NCBI RefSeq assembly: GCF_000756665.1 | Contig: NZ_ARXV01000002.1 | Location: 124,001-188,000, forward strand | Source: Alcanivorax nanhaiticus | GTDB lineage: Bacteria > Pseudomonadota > Gammaproteobacteria > Pseudomonadales > Alcanivoracaceae | Direction of reading: 5' to 3' | DNA length: 64,000 nucleotides | Shown here: piece after piece, positions 22,388-31,426 of the stretch | Layout of the letters: each line of letters starts with the position of its first letter | Position numbering within the stretch: position 1 is the stretch's first letter | The notes under the pieces: generated by a model | What the model saw: the letters and a program-made list of their open reading frames with translations, nothing else | What the model was told of the DNA's origin: nothing | The model's database searches: none | Translations under genes and position numbers: made by a program

Positions 22388-23066
22388 GGTCGTCTTCAAC
22401 CTCCAGCTTGTAACCCATGCCACGCACGGTGTGAATCAGCTTGGGCTCATAATCGTCATCAATTTTTGCCCTTAGGCGACGTATGGCCACATCAATGACA
22501 TTGGTGTCGGAATCAAAGTTCATGTCCCACACCTGGGAGGCGATCAAGGAGCGCGGCAGTACTTCACCCTGCCGCCGGACCAACAGCTCCAGCAGGCAAA
22601 ATTCCTTATGGCTGAGATTGATCTTGCGGCCGGCGCGCGTGGCCCGGTGACGCGGCAAATCCAGGGTGAGGTCGGCGACTCTGATCTGGTCGGTCATCAC
22701 CGGCACCGTACTGCGGCGCAACAGGGTGCGCACCCGAGCCAGCAGCTCGGCAAAGGCGAAGGGCTTGACCAGGTAATCGTCGGCCCCCAATTCAAGGCCC
22801 TTAACACGGTCATCCACACTGTCGCGGGCGGTCAGGAACAGCACCGGTGTCTGGCGGCCAGCCTCGCGCAATGACTGCACGATCCGCCAGCCGTCGACGT
22901 CCGGCAACATGACATCCAGCACCAGCAAATCAAAGATCTCTGTCATCGCCAAATGATGGCCGTCGAGGCCATTGCGCACTAACGTGACCAGAAAGCCCGA
23001 CTCGGTCAGTCCCTGCTGTAAATAATCGCCGGTCTTGATTTCGTCTTCGACCACCAATAGCCGCAT
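22374..23066 (-). CDS. heavy-metal response regulator (CusR/CopR type)
   Basis: A 230-residue OmpR-family regulator. The receiver domain has phospho-acceptor Asp51 ([14 protein letters not shown]) and a conserved Lys near 101 (DDYLVKPF). The winged-helix output domain ends [33 protein letters not shown], the usual heavy-metal regulator pattern. It heads cusR-cusS-merR and is divergent from copA; a matching binding site lies in the shared gap. Confidence 0.95.
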   Translation of the reverse strand: MRLLVVEDEIKTGDYLQQGLTESGFLVTLVRNGLDGHHLAMTEIFDLLVLDVMLPDVDGWRIVQSLREAGRQTPVLFLTARDSVDDRVKGLELGADDYLVKPFAFAELLARVRTLLRRSTVPVMTDQIRVADLTLDLPRHRATRAGRKINLSHKEFCLLELLVRRQGEVLPRSLIASQVWDMNFDSDTNVIDVAIRRLRAKIDDDYEPKLIHTVRGMGYKLEVEDDHDES

Positions 23067-23143
23067 CGTTGCCTTGCTCCGTATGTTCAGAATGGGTTTG
23101 GAAACAGCCTAAACCTGGCTAACCCACAAGAAGATGACGACCA

Positions 23144-23163
23144 GATTACAACTTTGTCATTTT
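23144..23163. promoter_or_regulatory. CusR/CopR box between regulator and copA
   Basis: Read on the reverse strand, AAAATGACAA-AG-TTGTAATC closely fits the known CusR/CopR palindrome AAAATGACAANNTTGTCATTTT. It lies about 75 bp from each divergent start, placed to serve both copA and the regulator operon. Confidence 0.75.
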
Positions 23164-23236
23164 GAAGTCATGCGGGTGACAGGCTCGGCTCGCTAGTATG
23201 CGGACAACCATCGTTTATTCGAAAAGAGATTGACTC

Positions 23237-25084
23237 ATGACCCCATGGTTTCCCCGACCCAAACAGCCCTGGCAACTTAGTCGCCGCCGCTTCGTGCAGG
23301 GCCTGGCAGCCGGTGGCGTGCTGGCCGCCACACCGTCCTGGTTGCAGGCGGCCGTAAAAGGCGCGACCGCGCTGGGCTCGGCACCGGTACTCAGCGGCCG
23401 AGAAATCGATTTGGTGATCGCCGAAACACCCGTCAATTTCACTGGCGTCACTCGTATGGCCACCACTATTAACGGTTCCATCCCGGCACCGACGTTACGG
23501 CTGCGTGAGGGCGATGACGTCACCATCCGCGTCACCAACCGCCTGCCGGTCGCCACCTCTATTCACTGGCACGGTATTCTGCTGCCCTATCAAATGGATG
23601 GTGTGCCGGGGATCAGCTACCCAGGCATCGCACCGGGAGAAACCTTTGTTTACCGCTTTACCCTCCGCCAGAGCGGCACCTATTGGTACCACAGTCACTC
23701 CGGCTTTCAGGAGATGACCGGGATGTACGGCGCCCTGATCATTGAGCCGCGGGCAGGCGAAAGACACCGTGCCGACCAGGATTATGTGGTGCAGCTGTCC
23801 GACTGGACCGACGAAGATCCAATGCATACCTTCAGCAAGCTGAAAGTACAAAGCGATGTCTACAACTTCAATCAGCCCACCTTTTTCGATTTCACAGCCG
23901 ATGTTTCAAAGATGGGCTTACAGGCAGCCCTGGAAAAGCGCCAGATGTGGAACCAGATGCGGATGAACCCGACCGATCTGGCGGACCTGTCGGCGGCCAC
24001 CCTCACCTTCCTAATGAATGGCACCACCCCGGCGGGCAATTGGAGCGGGTTGTTCCAGCGCGGTGATCGCGTACGGCTGCGGTTTATCAATGCCGCCAGC
24101 AATAGCTTTTATGATGTTCGCATTCCCGGTTTGAAGTTAACGGTGATCCAGGCAGATGGCCAGGATGTCGAGCCGGTCACTGTGGATGAATTCCGCTTTG
24201 GCCCCGGCGAAACCTACGATGTCATGGTCGAGCCACAGGACGACGCTTATACGATCTTCGCCCAGAGCATGGAACGCAGCGGTTACGCCCGCGGCACCCT
24301 GAGTGTGCGGCAAGGTTTAACAGCGCCTGTGCCAGAACCCGATTCGCCCGAGTGGTTAACCATGAAGGATATGATGGGAGCAATGGGTGGTGGCGCCATG
24401 GGCCACGACATGATGAAAATGGACTCCATGGGCCAAACCAAGATGGATCATTCCCAAATGTCCGGCGGTATGGCCATGGACCACAGTATGCACGGCATGC
24501 AGCAGGGTTCTGAGAACCCGCTTGGCAAACCTTCATCTACCATACACCACGCCCGAACCGAATACGGGGCTTCGGTTGACCAACGGGTGGATACGCCAAG
24601 TACCAATCTCGACGACCCCGGTATTGGCCTGCGCAACTTAAGCCAGCGTGGGCTGCGCCCACAGGGACACCGCGTGCTGACGCTGGCCGACCTGAAATCC
24701 ATCGACGGTGTACTGGATGACCGCCGCCCGCCAGCGAGGGAGCTGGAACTACACCTCACCGGCAATATGGAACGCTATAGCTGGTCCTTTGACGGACTGG
24801 AGTTCGGCAAAAGCACACCGGTCTCCCTGCGCCACAATGAGCGCGTTAGAATCATTCTACAAAACGACACCATGATGACCCACCCCATGCACTTACACGG
24901 TATGTGGAGCGAACTAGAAACTGCCCAGGGCGAATTGCGGGTTCGCCGCCATACCATTCCAGTGCAACCGGCTCAACGCATCAGCTACCTGACTACACCT
25001 CACGATTTGGGTCGTTGGGCCTGGCATTGCCATTTGCTGTTTCATATGGATGCGGGCATGTTCCGCGAGGTGGTGGTGTCATGA
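23237..25084 (+). CDS. copA: multicopper oxidase CopA
   Basis: A 615-residue periplasmic multicopper oxidase that binds and oxidises Cu(I). A Tat signal is present (SRRRFVQG at 15-22). Copper sites are HWHG (110-113), HSH near 152-154, HPMHLHG (549-555) and HCHLLFHM (597-604), giving all ligands for T1, T2 and T3 copper. A Met/His-rich insert at about 375-425 (repeats like MMGAMGG and MDHSQM) is the CopA copper store. It overlaps copB by 4 bp and opens a seven-gene plus-strand run. Confidence 0.96.
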   Translation: MTPWFPRPKQPWQLSRRRFVQGLAAGGVLAATPSWLQAAVKGATALGSAPVLSGREIDLVIAETPVNFTGVTRMATTINGSIPAPTLRLREGDDVTIRVTNRLPVATSIHWHGILLPYQMDGVPGISYPGIAPGETFVYRFTLRQSGTYWYHSHSGFQEMTGMYGALIIEPRAGERHRADQDYVVQLSDWTDEDPMHTFSKLKVQSDVYNFNQPTFFDFTADVSKMGLQAALEKRQMWNQMRMNPTDLADLSAATLTFLMNGTTPAGNWSGLFQRGDRVRLRFINAASNSFYDVRIPGLKLTVIQADGQDVEPVTVDEFRFGPGETYDVMVEPQDDAYTIFAQSMERSGYARGTLSVRQGLTAPVPEPDSPEWLTMKDMMGAMGGGAMGHDMMKMDSMGQTKMDHSQMSGGMAMDHSMHGMQQGSENPLGKPSSTIHHARTEYGASVDQRVDTPSTNLDDPGIGLRNLSQRGLRPQGHRVLTLADLKSIDGVLDDRRPPARELELHLTGNMERYSWSFDGLEFGKSTPVSLRHNERVRIILQNDTMMTHPMHLHGMWSELETAQGELRVRRHTIPVQPAQRISYLTTPHDLGRWAWHCHLLFHMDAGMFREVVVS

Positions 25085-25926
25085 GGCTGATTGCGATAAA
25101 ACCCCTGACTATTCTGGCTTTTACTGTCGGTGCTTTTCCGGTGAATACCGTACTGGCGCAAATGGATCACAGCGAAATGCAAATGCAGGGCGGCAGCGCT
25201 CCTGCCGATGCCCGCGATCCCCATGCTTATTCCGACGGTTACACCTTGACCGAAGGGCCCTATGCACAGCCGGGGTCACGGCAACTGAAACTGGCGGACG
25301 AACACGCTTTCTGGTCCATTCTGGGTGATCGCCTGGAGTATCAGGAAGATAGCGATAGCACGGTTTACGATGTCCAGGCCTGGTATGGCACCACCTACGA
25401 CCGCTTTGTCATCAAAGCGGAGGGTGATATCGCAGACGGCACGCTGGAAGAGAGCTCAACCGACCTGTTGTGGGGACATGCATTTAACGCCTTTTTCGAC
25501 ACCCAGCTCGGTGTTCGACTCGACCAGTTTAACGAAGGCAAGGACCGTCAGTGGTTGGCATTCGGTGTACAAGGCCTGGCGCCCTACTGGTTCGAGGTGG
25601 ATGTGACTGCCTATGTGGGCGACGACGGTCGAACCGCGCTCTCCGCCGAATCCGAGTACGAGTTGCTGCTGACACAGCGACTCATCTTGCAGCCCCGTGC
25701 GGAACTGAATCTATATGGTAAGGATGATGCTGATAATGGTTTGGGGTCAGGCCTCTCATATCTCGCGGTCGGCTTGCGCCTGCGCTACGAATTCAGCCGC
25801 CAATTTGCGCCCTACATCGGTGTGGAATGGACAGACACCTATGGCGACACAGCCGATTACCGCCGCGCGGCAGGCCAAGATACGTCAGGCACCCAATTCG
25901 TCGCGGGACTGCGATTCTGGTTTTAA
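25081..25926 (+). CDS. copB: outer-membrane copper resistance protein CopB
   Basis: A 281-residue outer-membrane beta-barrel. Signal peptide to about NTVLA, then a short Met/His motif QMDHSEMQMQGG; the long CopB Met repeats of plasmid systems are absent here. The barrel begins near residue 70 (HAFWSILGDRLEYQ) and ends FVAGLRFWF with the terminal Phe typical of outer-membrane proteins. ATG 25081 overlaps the copA stop (ATGA), so the two are translationally coupled. It is paired with CopA in sequestering copper. Confidence 0.93.
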   Translation: MRLIAIKPLTILAFTVGAFPVNTVLAQMDHSEMQMQGGSAPADARDPHAYSDGYTLTEGPYAQPGSRQLKLADEHAFWSILGDRLEYQEDSDSTVYDVQAWYGTTYDRFVIKAEGDIADGTLEESSTDLLWGHAFNAFFDTQLGVRLDQFNEGKDRQWLAFGVQGLAPYWFEVDVTAYVGDDGRTALSAESEYELLLTQRLILQPRAELNLYGKDDADNGLGSGLSYLAVGLRLRYEFSRQFAPYIGVEWTDTYGDTADYRRAAGQDTSGTQFVAGLRFWF

Positions 25927-25978
25927 CAATCACCAAGTTGATATAGAAACTTTTTAAACACCTATGAGGAACACCTTT

Positions 25979-26272
25979 ATGAATATGAAAACACTAGCCA
26001 CTGTCATCGTGTTCTCCACACTGGGCATCGCTTTATCTGCACAGGCCCATGATCCTAAAGAGCATATGAAAGACGCTGAAAAGCCGGATTGTGCAGCCAT
26101 GAAAAATATGGATCACAGCAAGATGGATATGAATGATCCTGTGATGCAAGCCATGATGAAACAATGCATGAATGACACGCATAATAACGACTCTGAAAAG
26201 GATCAAGCGCAGGCTGATCATCAGGACAACGAAAAAAGCTCAGGCGAGCAACATTCAGAACACCAACACTGA
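25979..26272 (+). CDS. Met/His-rich periplasmic metal-binding protein
   Basis: A 97-residue exported protein. MNMKTLATVIVFSTLGIALSAQA is a signal peptide; the mature chain is rich in Met, His, Asp and Lys (KNMDHSKMDMNDPVMQAMMKQ) with a C-terminal EQHSEHQH. Such chains bind Cu(I) and Ag(I) loosely through thioethers. ATG 25979 has GAGGA 8 nt upstream and is preferred to the ATG at 25964. It stands between copB and the cytochrome gene, so it probably buffers copper for the CopAB module. Confidence 0.75.
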   Translation: MNMKTLATVIVFSTLGIALSAQAHDPKEHMKDAEKPDCAAMKNMDHSKMDMNDPVMQAMMKQCMNDTHNNDSEKDQAQADHQDNEKSSGEQHSEHQH

Positions 26273-26290
26273 TCAACCCAAGGAGTTTTC

Positions 26291-26872
26291 ATGTCGGCGC
26301 TCACCACCTTTATCAAGAGTCTGGTCATTACCGCTGTCTTCGCGCTGGTGGGTGGTGGGCTGTTTCTCTATTCAGGTCTCTACCCCATGGGAGCCGATGT
26401 ACCACACAATCGGCTGACCTACTGGCTGCTGGAAACCTTGCGTGAACGTTCAGTTGCACGTGCTGCCAGTGACATTAAGGTTCCTGGCGACCTAAACGCA
26501 CCGGAGCGGTTACTGGCGGGTGGCGCCGACTACAATGATATGTGTGCGGGGTGCCATTTGAAGCCGGGCAAAACCGAAAGTGATTTCACCCTGGGACTGT
26601 ATCCCGCTCCCCCTAATCTAACTCTAGCCGGCGATGAACATGGGCACGAACATACCGGCGACACCGAAAATGACGACGAGGCCATTAAGCGACAATTCTG
26701 GATTATTAAACACGGCATCAAGGCTTCGGGCATGCCCGCCTGGGGACCGGGGCATGACGATGAACGTATCTGGAACATGGTGGCGTTCCTGAAGCGATTG
26801 CCGGAATTGTCTCCCGACCAATACCAGATACTCACCGCGCGCGGGCAAGACTCGGAGGGACACGGTCACTGA
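26291..26872 (+). CDS. membrane-anchored cytochrome c of copper cluster
   Basis: A 193-residue protein with an N-terminal anchor helix (residues 8-28) and one haem c site CAGCH (85-89). A likely Met ligand lies in the motif ASGMPAWGPGHDDERIW, as in small class I cytochromes. His-rich segments (DEHGHEHTGD, EGHGH at the end) suggest metal binding. Similar cytochromes accompany copA/copB in several marine and soil bacteria. It could accept electrons from Cu(I) oxidation by CopA; that role is inferred from position. Confidence 0.8.
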   Translation: MSALTTFIKSLVITAVFALVGGGLFLYSGLYPMGADVPHNRLTYWLLETLRERSVARAASDIKVPGDLNAPERLLAGGADYNDMCAGCHLKPGKTESDFTLGLYPAPPNLTLAGDEHGHEHTGDTENDDEAIKRQFWIIKHGIKASGMPAWGPGHDDERIWNMVAFLKRLPELSPDQYQILTARGQDSEGHGH

Positions 26873-26939
26873 CGCAGTATCTCAGGGCTTCCTGCGCTGA
26901 GATCACCCCGCAACCATCAAACAGTACGAGGAGAGACAT

Positions 26940-27305
26940 TTGCACACGTTGAAAATCGCGTTAAAACCCATAATGGCAGGCCTAGTCTTACTGCCTGTAA
27001 TCGCCACCGCCCACTCGTCACACAACCCGGTGGACGACATCGCCAAATACGATCAAACCGTCATCAAACGGCAGGTCGAATTTAAACAATCTCAGCAGAC
27101 TGAAGAAAAAATACAGAATTTGCAAGATCAGATCAGCGCTCTCGAAAGCAAAATGCTCACCCTGAGAAACTTGATGGCCAGCGACTACCCTCATATCAAG
27201 GAAAAGATGAGCAAATACAAATTCGACTATATGGAAAGCGTTGACGACACCTTGGTACAGCTCAAAAAAGTGCTAACGCAAACTGATACCTTGCTCAATC
27301 AGTGA
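26940..27305 (+). CDS. small periplasmic coiled-coil protein
   Basis: A 121-residue protein starting at TTG 26940 with GAGGAG at good spacing. The signal peptide runs to about IATA. The mature part is almost fully helical with a heptad pattern (QQTEEKIQNLQDQISALESKMLTLRNLMA) and a Lys/Asp-rich tail. There are no cysteines or metal motifs. I do not recognise a family. It sits between the copper cytochrome and the EamA exporter on the same strand. Confidence 0.6.
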   Translation: MHTLKIALKPIMAGLVLLPVIATAHSSHNPVDDIAKYDQTVIKRQVEFKQSQQTEEKIQNLQDQISALESKMLTLRNLMASDYPHIKEKMSKYKFDYMESVDDTLVQLKKVLTQTDTLLNQ

Positions 27306-27412
27306 AACATCGCGCTTCTTGAGTAACTACAGCGCCAATAAGGGAGTCAGGAGTTATCGCTAACAAATCGAACCGTCTTTTTTCACCTGTTGCCCTCGGC
27401 GCCATTCTAACC

Positions 27413-28258
27413 ATGGCGTTATGGGCTATTTGCTACCCACTCATCACTCTCAGCCTGCCCTATGCGCCAATTATGCTAACCGCATTTATCAGAGCAGCGA
27501 TGGCAGGCTGTACTTTGATTCTTATCGCTGTTCTTTTGGGTCGACCTGCTCCCAAAGGCATTAAAGAGTACGGTTACATCCTGGCTATTGGTATCACAGC
27601 GACCAGTATTGGCTTCTGGGGCATGTTCTACGCGGGCAGTTTAATTACACCTGGCCTGGCAACCGTGCTCACCAATACGCAACCACTGATTGCCGGTATT
27701 CTTGGCTGGCACCTTTTAAACGAGCGCATCGGAAAACAGGCATTACTGGGCACACTACTCGGATTTGCCGGCATCGTGGTCATCAGCGCGGAAAGCCTGC
27801 TGGCAAAGGAGAGCCAACCATTAAGCGGTGTTGTTTTTGTTGTCATAGCGGCTACAGGGATAGCAAGCAGCAATATCCTGTTGAAGAAAGCAGCCAACAG
27901 CATCGATATTCTTTTCGCCATGGGTTTCCAATTACTACTGGGATCAATACCCTTGGGCTTGTTGATGTTGCTTCAAGCCCCCTTGCCATCCCTGAATTTG
28001 AACTGGGAGTACACCTGGATATTACTCACACTGGCAATACCCGGTACGGCACTACCGTTTATTGTGTGGTTTTGGCTAATGGACAAGGCACCGCTTTACA
28101 AACTCAATGTCTATAGTTTTTTAACACCCGTGTTTGGATTGTATTTCGGCTACGCCTATTTTTCTGAAACGCTATCGCCGGTTCAGTGGCTGGGCATACT
28201 TCTGATTATAGGAGCAATTCCCATGGTGACCTCGTTGTCCAGAAAGCCGGAAGCATGA
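27413..28258 (+). CDS. EamA/DMT-family exporter
   Basis: An inner-membrane transporter with about ten helices in two EamA repeats (for example GTLLGFAGIVVIS and its C-terminal counterpart WLGILLIIGAIPMVTS). Members export metabolites; the substrate here is unknown. ATG 27413 is the only canonical start, but it cuts helix 1: the in-frame upstream codons encode NKSNRLFSPVALGAILT, which completes that helix. Only ATA 27338 or ATC 27356 could serve upstream, so a rare start or slight 5' decay is likely. Confidence 0.8.
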   Translation: MALWAICYPLITLSLPYAPIMLTAFIRAAMAGCTLILIAVLLGRPAPKGIKEYGYILAIGITATSIGFWGMFYAGSLITPGLATVLTNTQPLIAGILGWHLLNERIGKQALLGTLLGFAGIVVISAESLLAKESQPLSGVVFVVIAATGIASSNILLKKAANSIDILFAMGFQLLLGSIPLGLLMLLQAPLPSLNLNWEYTWILLTLAIPGTALPFIVWFWLMDKAPLYKLNVYSFLTPVFGLYFGYAYFSETLSPVQWLGILLIIGAIPMVTSLSRKPEA

Positions 28259-28294
28259 GTGAAATTAAGAACAGTTGATTCCTAAGGTAAAACC

Positions 28295-29038
28295 ATGACT
28301 AAATCAGCGAAGACAAAACAGCCCTATAAAACACAGCTTAAAAATCTGCAAATTCAGCTCGTCAGGTTGCAGCGCCACATTATCAAGAACGATCTGCAGC
28401 TACTGGTCATTTTCGAGGGAAGGGATGCAGCTGGTAAAGACGGCGTGATAAAGCGGATCACCGAACATTTAAGTCCGCGAGAGACGCGAGTGGTCGCGTT
28501 GGGTAAACCCTCAGAGAAAGATATCAACAGCTGGTACTTCCAACGCTATGCAGCCTTTTTGCCGAGCCGCCAGGAAATGGTACTCATGAATCGCAGCTGG
28601 TATAACCGTGCAGGCGTCGAAAAAGTTATGCAGTTTTGTACAGAAGCGGAATACGATCAGTTTCAAAAAACAGTCGTCCCTTTCGAAAAAATGCTCTGTG
28701 ATTCCGGCATACAAATCATTAAATACTATCTCGACATATCGAAAGAGGAACAGAAACGGAGACTGGAGGATCGAAGAGTAAACCCCCTGAAACAATGGAA
28801 AATCAGCCCTATCGACGATACCGCTATCAAACATTGGGATGATTACTCGGCCGCCCGCGACGACATGTTACAACACAGCCATAGCGAGCATGCCCCCTGG
28901 TATATTGTCAAAGCCGATAACAAAAGGCGCGCCCGCTTGAATGTCATACGGCATTTATTGTCTATTGTTGATTGCCCTGACAAAGATCAACATTTGACGA
29001 AAGCAGATGCTAAAGTCGTATTCCAATTTAGCAGGTAA
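28295..29038 (+). CDS. ppk2: polyphosphate kinase 2 family protein
   Basis: A 247-residue cytoplasmic PPK2. The P-loop is GRDAAGKDG (42-50), followed by the lid region and the family motifs WYFQRYAAFLPS and NRSWYNRAGVEKVM. A single domain of this size is typical of classes I and III, which regenerate NTPs from NDPs with polyphosphate; the class cannot be fixed by eye. It is the last gene of the plus-strand copper run. Polyphosphate also binds metal, so it could serve both energy and metal detoxification. Confidence 0.92.
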   Translation: MTKSAKTKQPYKTQLKNLQIQLVRLQRHIIKNDLQLLVIFEGRDAAGKDGVIKRITEHLSPRETRVVALGKPSEKDINSWYFQRYAAFLPSRQEMVLMNRSWYNRAGVEKVMQFCTEAEYDQFQKTVVPFEKMLCDSGIQIIKYYLDISKEEQKRRLEDRRVNPLKQWKISPIDDTAIKHWDDYSAARDDMLQHSHSEHAPWYIVKADNKRRARLNVIRHLLSIVDCPDKDQHLTKADAKVVFQFSR

Positions 29039-29229
29039 TTTATCGAGAATGAAACAGAAGATCTCAAGCCTAAAGCTTAACTTGTAGTGGTCAGTTACTG
29101 CCGCCACTACCGAGCCATAACCAGCATCATAGAAGTCAAAAATAGTTGGTATCGGAAAAATACATCACCAATTGGCCACACATGAGGATTTCATTACTCG
29201 CTAGAATATTAAAGGAGCTTCGGGAATTG
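29039..29229. other. gap between convergent runs
   Basis: This 190-bp gap separates the end of the plus-strand copper run from the end of the minus-strand island. It contains an inverted pair GTAGTGG/CCACTAC at about 29085-29111 with a 13-base loop and no T run. I see no gene in it. Confidence 0.5.
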
Positions 29230-30330
29230 TTACTGCAACCGACGTCGAAATATACCCAATGACAAAATCAACATTGGAATTGCGATGGCGATCAGGCATA
29301 AGCTTTCATCCCACAGATCCCTCCAGCCGACACCTTTTAAAAACACACCGATAATAATATCCATGTAATAGCGCAACGGACTCAGGCGGGATAACGCCTG
29401 GAGAACGTCTGGCATCGCCTCCACGGGCGTCAGGGTACCCGATAGGAACATCACCGGAAACAACCCAAAAAAAGACAATAACAGGGCTTGTTGCAGGGTT
29501 CGGCTATAGGCGGCGATCAGCACCCCAAGAGCAACGGCACTGAGCAGGAAGAATCCCGTAAGGATCAGAAACAACGCGAGGCTGCCACGCATTGGCACGT
29601 CAAAGGCACGCACAATCAACAGGCTGGGAAACACGGCCAATAGGCCTATGATCATGGTCGGGGCAATTTTGGCGAGGAACAGCTGGAACGTGGAAATCGG
29701 CGCAACTAACAGTTGCTCTAGGGTACCACGTTCCTTCTCACGCACAATCGAGGCGGCGGGATGAATGACGCCCACCATCATACCGGCCAGGGCAATCATC
29801 GACAGTACCATGAAGCTCGATGTGGTCAGTTGCGGATTGTACCAGACGCGTGTCACCGCGATTGCACCGGTGTTCGCTGCAAACGGCAGTTGTTCGCGGA
29901 CCAGCCTGGCAAGAACACCTCTCGCGTTATACAGCGAGTTAGCGGCAATATTGGAATCGGTGCCGTCCAATAACAATTGTAGTGTCGTCTGCTCACTGGA
30001 ACGAATCGACCGCTCAAATCCCGGCGGTATCACGAGGATGGCAGTCACCTTGCCGTGCGCTAAGTGCGTTTCCGCAACCGATACCGCGCTTTCCTGATAC
30101 TGAAGGTCAAAGGATTCACTCAGGGCAAATTTTTGCACCAACTCGCGACTGATAGTACTGCGGTCCTGGTCAACAATGGCCAGCGGCACATCTTCCACGT
30201 CAAAGCTAAGCGCGAGGGTGCAAAACACCGCTTCGACGGTGTATAACCACAAAATCAACACCAGGATCACTCGATCGCGAAAAAACTGGATAACTTCCTT
30301 GCGCAGCAGGCCAATCATCGCTATGGACAT
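29230..30330 (-). CDS. ABC-2 type exporter permease (second of pair)
   Basis: A 366-residue permease of the YhhJ/ABC-2 family. One N-terminal helix is followed by a large periplasmic domain (about residues 40-170), then five helices, including the conserved AASIVREKERGTLEQLLVAPIS. It lies 1 bp after the first permease. Together with the fused ATPase and the HlyD-type adaptor it forms a tripartite exporter of the YhiI-RbbA-YhhJ kind, probably for drugs or hydrophobic toxicants. Substrate unknown. Confidence 0.9.
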   Translation of the reverse strand: MSIAMIGLLRKEVIQFFRDRVILVLILWLYTVEAVFCTLALSFDVEDVPLAIVDQDRSTISRELVQKFALSESFDLQYQESAVSVAETHLAHGKVTAILVIPPGFERSIRSSEQTTLQLLLDGTDSNIAANSLYNARGVLARLVREQLPFAANTGAIAVTRVWYNPQLTTSSFMVLSMIALAGMMVGVIHPAASIVREKERGTLEQLLVAPISTFQLFLAKIAPTMIIGLLAVFPSLLIVRAFDVPMRGSLALFLILTGFFLLSAVALGVLIAAYSRTLQQALLLSFFGLFPVMFLSGTLTPVEAMPDVLQALSRLSPLRYYMDIIIGVFLKGVGWRDLWDESLCLIAIAIPMLILSLGIFRRRLQ

Positions 30331-30331
30331 A

Positions 30332-31426
30332 TCAGGCCACCTTCTGCTTCATACGCCAGACAGCAAACACGAATACCACCAGGGTGTACCCTATCAACAG
30401 CAGCAGATTGGGCAACACTGCCTCAACACCCAGCCCTTTTAATAAAATCCCTCGCGACACCTCCATAAAATAACCGGCGGGGAATAACCGACTGTAGAGC
30501 TGCAGGCTGTAAGGCATTGTAAAAATGGGGAACAAAAATCCGGAAAACAGGAAAGACGGCATCAGGGTGACGATCAGGGTAATCAGCATGGCGGCAAGCT
30601 GCGTTCGCGCCAGGGACGAAACCAGCAACCCGATGCCCACCGTGGTAAACACATAAACCAGTGAGGCGACAAACAACAACGGCAGGCTACCGGCGATAGG
30701 AATCTCGAACCAGACAAAGCCGACCAGGATGACCATCAGGATTTCGAGAAAAGCCACCAGGGCATAGGGCAGCAGCTTTCCCAACACATACTCAGCGGAG
30801 CGCAATGGCGAGGCATAAATCTGTTCCACGGTGCCTGTTTCTTTTTCCCTGACGATGGCCAAGGTGGTCAGCAACGGCGGAAAAGCCATCAAAATCACCG
30901 CAAACAACCCGGGAATGACAAAGTTGATACTGTTCAGGGACGGGTTGTACCAAACGCGGGTCTGCATCTCAACGGGCTCGGGCCGCGGCGCGGGAAAATA
31001 AGCGATGACGGCGTCGATATACGCCATCCCCAACCCGGCAACCATTGGATAGCCGCCATCGACGATCACCTGCACCGGCGCCGGCTGATCCCTTAGCAGC
31101 GCCCGGCCAAAACCGGGAGGAATCACAATGCCTGCGCGGATACGGGATTGCTGCAGGCTGCGGTCAAGGTCGCGAGTATTGTGACGGTATTCGATGATGT
31201 CGAAATAGGGAGAACCAGCAAAGCGCGCCACCAGCGCACGACTGGCAGGCGTATTGTCCTGATCGTAAAGACCCAACGCCAGCTCATCAACATCCATATT
31301 GATGGCATAGCCAAACAAAAAAAGCATGACCAGCGGCATCACCACGGCCAGCGCCAGCGTCACTGGGTCCCGCACCAGTTCCCGAGTTTCCTTGAGCAGC
31401 AAGGCAACAATGCGACGCGCGTTCAT
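30332..31426 (-). CDS. ABC-2 type exporter permease (first of pair)
   Basis: A 364-residue paralogue of the preceding entry, with the same plan: helix, periplasmic domain (FDIIEYRHNTRDLDRSLQQ), then five helices with LAIVREKETGTVEQIYASPL. The start overlaps the ATPase stop by 4 bp. Two distinct permeases in a row suggest a heterodimeric membrane part served by the two ATPase halves of the neighbour. Confidence 0.9.
   Translation of the reverse strand: MNARRIVALLLKETRELVRDPVTLALAVVMPLVMLFLFGYAINMDVDELALGLYDQDNTPASRALVARFAGSPYFDIIEYRHNTRDLDRSLQQSRIRAGIVIPPGFGRALLRDQPAPVQVIVDGGYPMVAGLGMAYIDAVIAYFPAPRPEPVEMQTRVWYNPSLNSINFVIPGLFAVILMAFPPLLTTLAIVREKETGTVEQIYASPLRSAEYVLGKLLPYALVAFLEILMVILVGFVWFEIPIAGSLPLLFVASLVYVFTTVGIGLLVSSLARTQLAAMLITLIVTLMPSFLFSGFLFPIFTMPYSLQLYSRLFPAGYFMEVSRGILLKGLGVEAVLPNLLLLIGYTLVVFVFAVWRMKQKVA

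Noticed and set aside
26873..26939. Hairpin ATCTCAG/CTGAGAT after the cytochrome gene as terminator
   Set aside because: No T run follows on either strand and the next gene is close by, so it is at most an mRNA-processing or stability element.
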